Assembly: GCA_902806215.1 (NCBI GenBank)
Contig: CADCVT010000213.1
Location: 1 to 7,896, forward strand
Length of the DNA stretch: 7,896 bases
Direction of reading: 5' to 3'
Origin: an uncultured Solirubrobacteraceae bacterium
GTDB taxonomy: Bacteria; Actinomycetota; Thermoleophilia; Solirubrobacterales; Solirubrobacteraceae
Positions within the stretch are counted from its first letter, which is position 1, and each line of letters opens with the position of its first letter. The position numbers and the translations under genes are program-made. Under the pieces are notes generated by a model. That model made no database searches. It was not told where the DNA came from and saw only the letters and a list, made by a program, of their open reading frames with translations. Positions 5,143 through 7,896 of the stretch are shown here, piece by piece.

Positions 5143-5906
5143 AGGATGCGGTCGCCGACACCTTCGTCATCGCTCAGCGCAACCTCAGGCGCATCCCGCG
5201 CGCGCCGGACCTGCTGATCAGCTTCACCGTGCAGCCGATCATGTTCATCCTGCTGTTCGCGTACGTCTTCGGCGGCGCGATCGAGACGCCGGGCTACGAC
5301 GACTACATCGACTTCCTCATGCCGGGGATCGTCGTCCAGGCGATCTCGTTCGGCGGGTTCGTCACCGCGATCGGCCTGTCGAGCGACCTCGAGAAGGGGC
5401 TCATCGACCGCTTCCGCTCGCTGCCGATGTCGCGGGCCGCCGTGCTGGCGGGGCGGACGCTGGCCGACGTGGCGACGAACCTCCTGCAGCTCACGGTGCT
5501 CGTCGTCGTGGGCCTGCTCATCGGCTTCACGTTCGACGCGAACGTGCTGGAGATCGTGGCCGGGTTCGCGCTCATGCTCCTGTTCGGCTACGCGTTCTCG
5601 TGGGTGTTCGCGTGGTGCGCGCTCGTGGCGTCGTCGGGAGAGTCCGCGCAGGCGATCGGCTTCATCCTGATCTTCCCGCTGTCGTTCGCGTCGTCGGCGT
5701 TCGTGCCGGTCGAGTCGATGCCGGACTGGCTTCAGGTGTTCGCCGAGATCAACCCGTTCACGACGCTGACCGACGCGCTGCGCGCGCTGTGGGTCGGCGC
5801 GCCAGCGGGCGACGACGTGTGGCTCGCCGTCCTGTGGTGCGTCGGGCTGACGGCGGTGTTCGCCACCCTGTCGGTGGCGCGCTACCGCCGCGCCGTCACC
5901 CGTTGA
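5139..5906 (+). CDS. DrrB-like ABC-2 type exporter permease
   Basis: The 255-residue integral membrane protein has about six helices (roughly 25-46, 60-80, 112-131, 137-163, 169-190, 227-246) after a short basic amphipathic N-terminus (RNLRRIPRAPD). The coupling segment between helices 2 and 3 reads EKGLIDRFRSLPMSRAAVLAGR, ending the cytoplasmic loop that meets the ATPase. The block FVPVESMPDWLQVFAEINP (188-206) between helices 5 and 6 is characteristic of DrrB/ABC-2 permeases. It would form the membrane channel with the upstream ATPase, probably as a dimer. Start codon ATG overlaps the ATPase stop (ATGA) and is preceded by GAGGAGGAGG. Its own stop overlaps the next start as TGATG. DrrAB relatives export antibiotics, lipids or other hydrophobic compounds; the cargo here is unknown. 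Confidence 0.93.
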   Translation: MKDAVADTFVIAQRNLRRIPRAPDLLISFTVQPIMFILLFAYVFGGAIETPGYDDYIDFLMPGIVVQAISFGGFVTAIGLSSDLEKGLIDRFRSLPMSRAAVLAGRTLADVATNLLQLTVLVVVGLLIGFTFDANVLEIVAGFALMLLFGYAFSWVFAWCALVASSGESAQAIGFILIFPLSFASSAFVPVESMPDWLQVFAEINPFTTLTDALRALWVGAPAGDDVWLAVLWCVGLTAVFATLSVARYRRAVTR

Positions 5907-6715
5907 TGCTCCTCATCGTCCTGCCCGCGCTCGTCGCGGCCGTCCTCTACGCGCGCCGCGCGGCGACGCTGCGCGCGGCGGGGCGCCCGGTCGAGCCGTG
6001 GCGGCAGGGCAGCTTCGCAGCGGGGATCCTGCTCGGCACCGGCGGGCTCGTCGTCCTCGGCGGGCTGGGCGACGAGCGCTTCGCGGCGCACATGGCCGAG
6101 CACCTGCTGCTCGGCGTCGTCGGCGCGCTGTTGATCGTGCTCGGCCTCACCGGGCCGGTGCTCCAGCCGGTGCTGCGGCGGTTCGGCTGGCTGCGCGCGC
6201 TCGGGCATCCCGTGCTCGCGTTCGGGCTGTGGGCGCTCAACCTCTTCGCGTGGCACGTCCCCGTGCTGCACGAGGCCGCGGTCGAGTCGGCGTGGGTGCA
6301 TGCCGTGCAGCACAGCCTGTTCCTCGGGCTCGGCGTCGCGGTGTGGCTGCCGCTGTTCGGGCCGCTGCCGCAGCCGGCGTGGTTCCGGAACCTCGGGCGG
6401 CTCGTGTTCATCATCGGCGTCCGGCTCGTGGGCGCGCTGTTGGCGAACATCCTGCTGTGGGCCGACGAGCCGCTCTACGACGTCTACACCGCGACCGACC
6501 TGCTTGCCGACCAGCAGTTCGCGGCGGGGCTGATGATGGTCGAGGGGTCGCTGCTCACGCTCGTGCTGTTCGGGTGGCTGTTCCTGCGCGCGGCGCGCGA
6601 GTCCGAGGAGGCGCAGCGGCTCGTCGAGCTCGGGGCCGAGCCGGAACGCGCGGCCCGCGCCGCGGCAGCGCGGCGCAGTGCCGAGTTGCAACACCGCCTC
6701 GAGTCTGAGCGTTAG
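5906..6715 (+). CDS. ctaG: CtaG-like (caa3-type) seven-helix cytochrome c oxidase assembly protein
   Basis: The product has 269 residues, seven predicted helices (about 1-15, 36-53, 65-85, 100-116, 132-153, 165-185, 206-228) and a charged, Ala/Glu/Arg-rich cytoplasmic tail (229-269). Histidines typical of the caa3_CtaG family are in place: AHMAEH with His62/His66, WHVPVLHEAA with His117/His122, and HAVQH with His132/His136. The late block DQQFAAGLM (202-210) also fits. These residues are thought to bind copper during cytochrome oxidase maturation; this is family knowledge, not shown here. The ATG at 5906 shares a base with the permease stop (TGATG) and has no ribosome binding site of its own, so it probably depends on coupling. 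No oxidase subunit, Sco or heme-synthesis gene is nearby, which is unusual for a ctaG-like gene. The match to Bacillus-type CtaG is by fold family, not to the unrelated Cox11-type CtaG. Confidence 0.87.
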   Translation: MLLIVLPALVAAVLYARRAATLRAAGRPVEPWRQGSFAAGILLGTGGLVVLGGLGDERFAAHMAEHLLLGVVGALLIVLGLTGPVLQPVLRRFGWLRALGHPVLAFGLWALNLFAWHVPVLHEAAVESAWVHAVQHSLFLGLGVAVWLPLFGPLPQPAWFRNLGRLVFIIGVRLVGALLANILLWADEPLYDVYTATDLLADQQFAAGLMMVEGSLLTLVLFGWLFLRAARESEEAQRLVELGAEPERAARAAAARRSAELQHRLESER

Positions 6716-6748
6716 TCACACGACGCGAGCGGGGACGTGAAGAGGCAT

Positions 6749-6910
6749 ATGTCTCCATCGCTCTTGAGCAAGGTCGCGCAGTTCGCCCGCAGCCCCCAGG
6801 GCCGCAAGCTGGGCGCGCAGGCCACTCGCGCTGCGCGTGACCCCAAGACGCGCCGCCAGATCGAGCAGGTCCGCGCGCGCCTCTCGAGTCGCGGCAAGAC
6901 TCCGCGATAG
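6749..6910 (+). CDS. Small basic conserved-looking protein, 53 residues
   Basis: From ATG 6749 to TAG 6908-6910 the frame encodes 53 residues with about a quarter Arg/Lys and one helix-forming body: LLSKVAQFARSPQGRKLG, then TRAARDPKTRRQIEQVRARL. There is no signal peptide or cysteine. The pattern FARSPQGR...A-RDP-(T/N)RR-IE--R-RL is one I associate with short uncharacterised actinobacterial proteins; that recollection is not a search result. It may bind nucleic acid or acidic lipid, but that is speculation. AAGAGG lies 3 nt before the ATG (GAAG is 6 nt away), so the ribosome site is somewhat close; an in-frame GTG at 6737 would give 57 residues. It starts 33 bp after the CtaG-like gene on the same strand and ends in a hairpin, making it the probable last gene of that transcript. 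Confidence 0.65.
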   Translation: MSPSLLSKVAQFARSPQGRKLGAQATRAARDPKTRRQIEQVRARLSSRGKTPR

Positions 6911-6928
6911 ATCGCCAAGGTGGCGATC
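6910..6928 (+). terminator. Hairpin at the stop codon of the small basic protein gene
   Basis: GATCGCCA (6910-6917) pairs perfectly with TGGCGATC (6921-6928) around an AGG loop. The stem starts with the last base of the TAG stop. No T-run follows. It probably protects or ends the transporter-ctaG transcript together with the next hairpin. Confidence 0.55.
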
Positions 6929-6934
6929 CATCGT

Positions 6935-6964
6935 CGGGAGTTCGCCCAAGGGGCGAACGTCCCG
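6935..6964. terminator. Bidirectional hairpin terminator between convergent genes
   Basis: GTTCGCCC (6940-6947) and GGGCGAAC (6951-6958) form 8 bp around AAG. CGGGA (6935-6939) and TCCCG (6960-6964) extend this to 13 pairs with one bulged G at 6959. It ends one base before the stop codon of the minus-strand phosphotransferase gene and 24 nt after the stop of the plus-strand small gene, so it can serve both. T-tracts are absent on both sides. Confidence 0.7.
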
Positions 6965-6965
6965 C

Positions 6966-7896
6966 TCATTCCAACGCTCGTTCTTCCGCTCGCTTCGCCA
7001 GCTCGAGGACCCCGTCGCCGAACGCCTTGAGGTACGGGTCGTCGGTCGCGCCCGACACCGCCCGCTTGTAGTTGCCCTCCATGAAGACGATCGACTTCCA
7101 CAGGGCCAGCGTCTGGTACCAGCGGATGTCGGTCATCGACCGCCCGCTCTTCTCCTCGTAGCGCGCGACGAGCTCGGCACGCGTCGGGAACCCGTCCTCG
7201 CGCGTGACCGCGTTGAGCTCGAACTTCCCGAGCGGCGGGTCGTCGCGGTCGACCCACAGGGTGCACAGGTAGCCGAGGTCGGCGAGCGGGTCGCCGATCG
7301 TGGCCATCTCCCAGTCGAACACCGCGATGAGGTCGGCGGGCGACGACGGGCCGAACATGACGTTGCCGAGGCGGAAGTCGCCGTGGACGATCGTCGCCGG
7401 CGGCGAGTCGGGGAGGTTCGCGCGCAGCCACTCGCCGACGTTCTCGACCGCGGCGATCTCGCGCGTCTTGTTGTGCTCCCACAGCCCGCCGAAGCGCCGC
7501 AGCTGGCGCTCGAGGTAGCCCGTCGGCTTGCCGAAGCCCTCGAGGCCGGCGGCCTGCCAGTCGACGGCGTGGATCTCCACGAGCGTGTCGACGAGCTGCT
7601 CGCCCATGCGCCGGCGGTCGTCGATGCTGCCGAGCTCCGTCGGCACCGCGCTCGTCACGACGTGGCCCTCGACCTTCTCCATGACGTAGAACGGCGCGCC
7701 GATCACCGACTCGTCGGCGCACACGGCGAGGATCTCCGGGACGCGCGCCTGTCCCTGCGTTGCCTCGAGGACGCGCGCCTCGCGCAGGACGTCGTGCGCG
7801 CTCGGCGGCAGCGGCGGGCGCGGCGGGCGGCGGATGACCGCCTCCCAGTCGCCGCGCCGGATCACGAACGTGACGTTGGAGTGGCCCTCGCCGACC
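6966..7896 (-). CDS. Phosphotransferase-family protein (APH fold, ACAD10/11 N-terminal type), 5' end outside window
   Basis: About 309 residues are visible, and the frame stays open to the right edge. The outermost residues VGEGHSNVTF are the glycine-rich nucleotide loop of this family, so the true start lies beyond the window and the internal GTG at 7865 is not the start. Kinase-like features follow: VIRRPP in the beta strand after the loop, YVMEKVEG hinge (near 7680), HGDFRLGNVMF with catalytic His-Gly-Asp and Asn (Asp codon about 7377-7379), and FDWEMATIGDPLADLGYL holding the metal-binding Asp (codon about 7314-7316). This matches the aminoglycoside-phosphotransferase-like proteins related to the N-terminal domain of human ACAD10/11, thought to phosphorylate small hydroxylated metabolites such as 4-hydroxyacyl-CoA intermediates. 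It is not evidence of aminoglycoside resistance. Nothing in the window ties it to a pathway. Confidence 0.9.
   Translation of the reverse strand, partial: VGEGHSNVTFVIRRGDWEAVIRRPPRPPLPPSAHDVLREARVLEATQGQARVPEILAVCADESVIGAPFYVMEKVEGHVVTSAVPTELGSIDDRRRMGEQLVDTLVEIHAVDWQAAGLEGFGKPTGYLERQLRRFGGLWEHNKTREIAAVENVGEWLRANLPDSPPATIVHGDFRLGNVMFGPSSPADLIAVFDWEMATIGDPLADLGYLCTLWVDRDDPPLGKFELNAVTREDGFPTRAELVARYEEKSGRSMTDIRWYQTLALWKSIVFMEGNYKRAVSGATDDPYLKAFGDGVLELAKRAEERALE

Noticed and set aside
5882..6694. 270-codon open frame on - strand
   Set aside because: Antisense to the CtaG-like gene; Glu/Gln/Arg/His-rich low-complexity composition.
6712..7722. 336-codon open frame on - strand in a second frame
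   Set aside because: Shifted frame of the phosphotransferase gene running through the two hairpins; no domain.
6966..7896. Aminoglycoside resistance gene
   Set aside because: It has the APH fold motifs, but VGEGHSNVTF, RRPP and FDWEMATIGDPLADLGYL point to the ACAD10/11-type metabolite phosphotransferases, not to known resistance enzymes.

Overview
The window is very GC-rich, with strong G/C third-position bias, GTG and other non-ATG starts, and a gene set typical of Actinobacteria in the broad sense. Mycobacterial GabD2-like aldehyde dehydrogenase, DrrAB-type transporter, seven-helix CtaG, and ACAD10/11-type phosphotransferase would all fit a soil actinobacterium, possibly of the Solirubrobacterales/Thermoleophilia. 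That placement is inference from composition and gene style; no rRNA or marker gene is present. The DNA is ordinary chromosome: no tRNA, rRNA, CRISPR array, transposase, integrase or phage gene was seen.

Layout. Left part (1-2241, + strand): the tail of an unidentified gene, a cytoplasmic-type cyclophilin peptidyl-prolyl isomerase, a strong UUCG-capped hairpin, then an aldehyde dehydrogenase with its own promoter-like -10 and an excellent ribosome binding site. An EamA-type ten-helix transporter follows (2307-3155, +). It meets, tail to tail with only 3 bp between stops, a minus-strand pair: a CpsB/YwqE-type PHP phosphatase (3455-4156) and a small secreted four-cysteine protein (about 3159-3419 or 3437).

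Middle and right. The phosphatase start is only 20 bp from the divergent start of an ABC exporter ATPase (4177). ATPase, ABC-2 permease and a CtaG-like membrane protein form one tightly coupled unit (ATGA and TGATG junctions), followed after 33 bp by a 53-codon gene for a basic protein that is easy to miss. Two consecutive hairpins (6910-6964) separate this unit from a convergent phosphotransferase-family gene that runs off the right edge.

How they work together. The only clear functional unit is the exporter plus CtaG-like protein, suggesting export or membrane assembly linked to copper or respiratory-chain biogenesis; its substrate cannot be read from sequence. The phosphatase may share a transcript with the secreted protein, with a hairpin at the junction that could end transcription or mask the downstream ribosome binding site. 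No gene-free stretch exceeds 110 bases. I found no convincing new multi-gene system; the most interesting items are the hairpin-controlled junction, the divergent leaderless-looking start, the exporter-CtaG coupling and the two small proteins.
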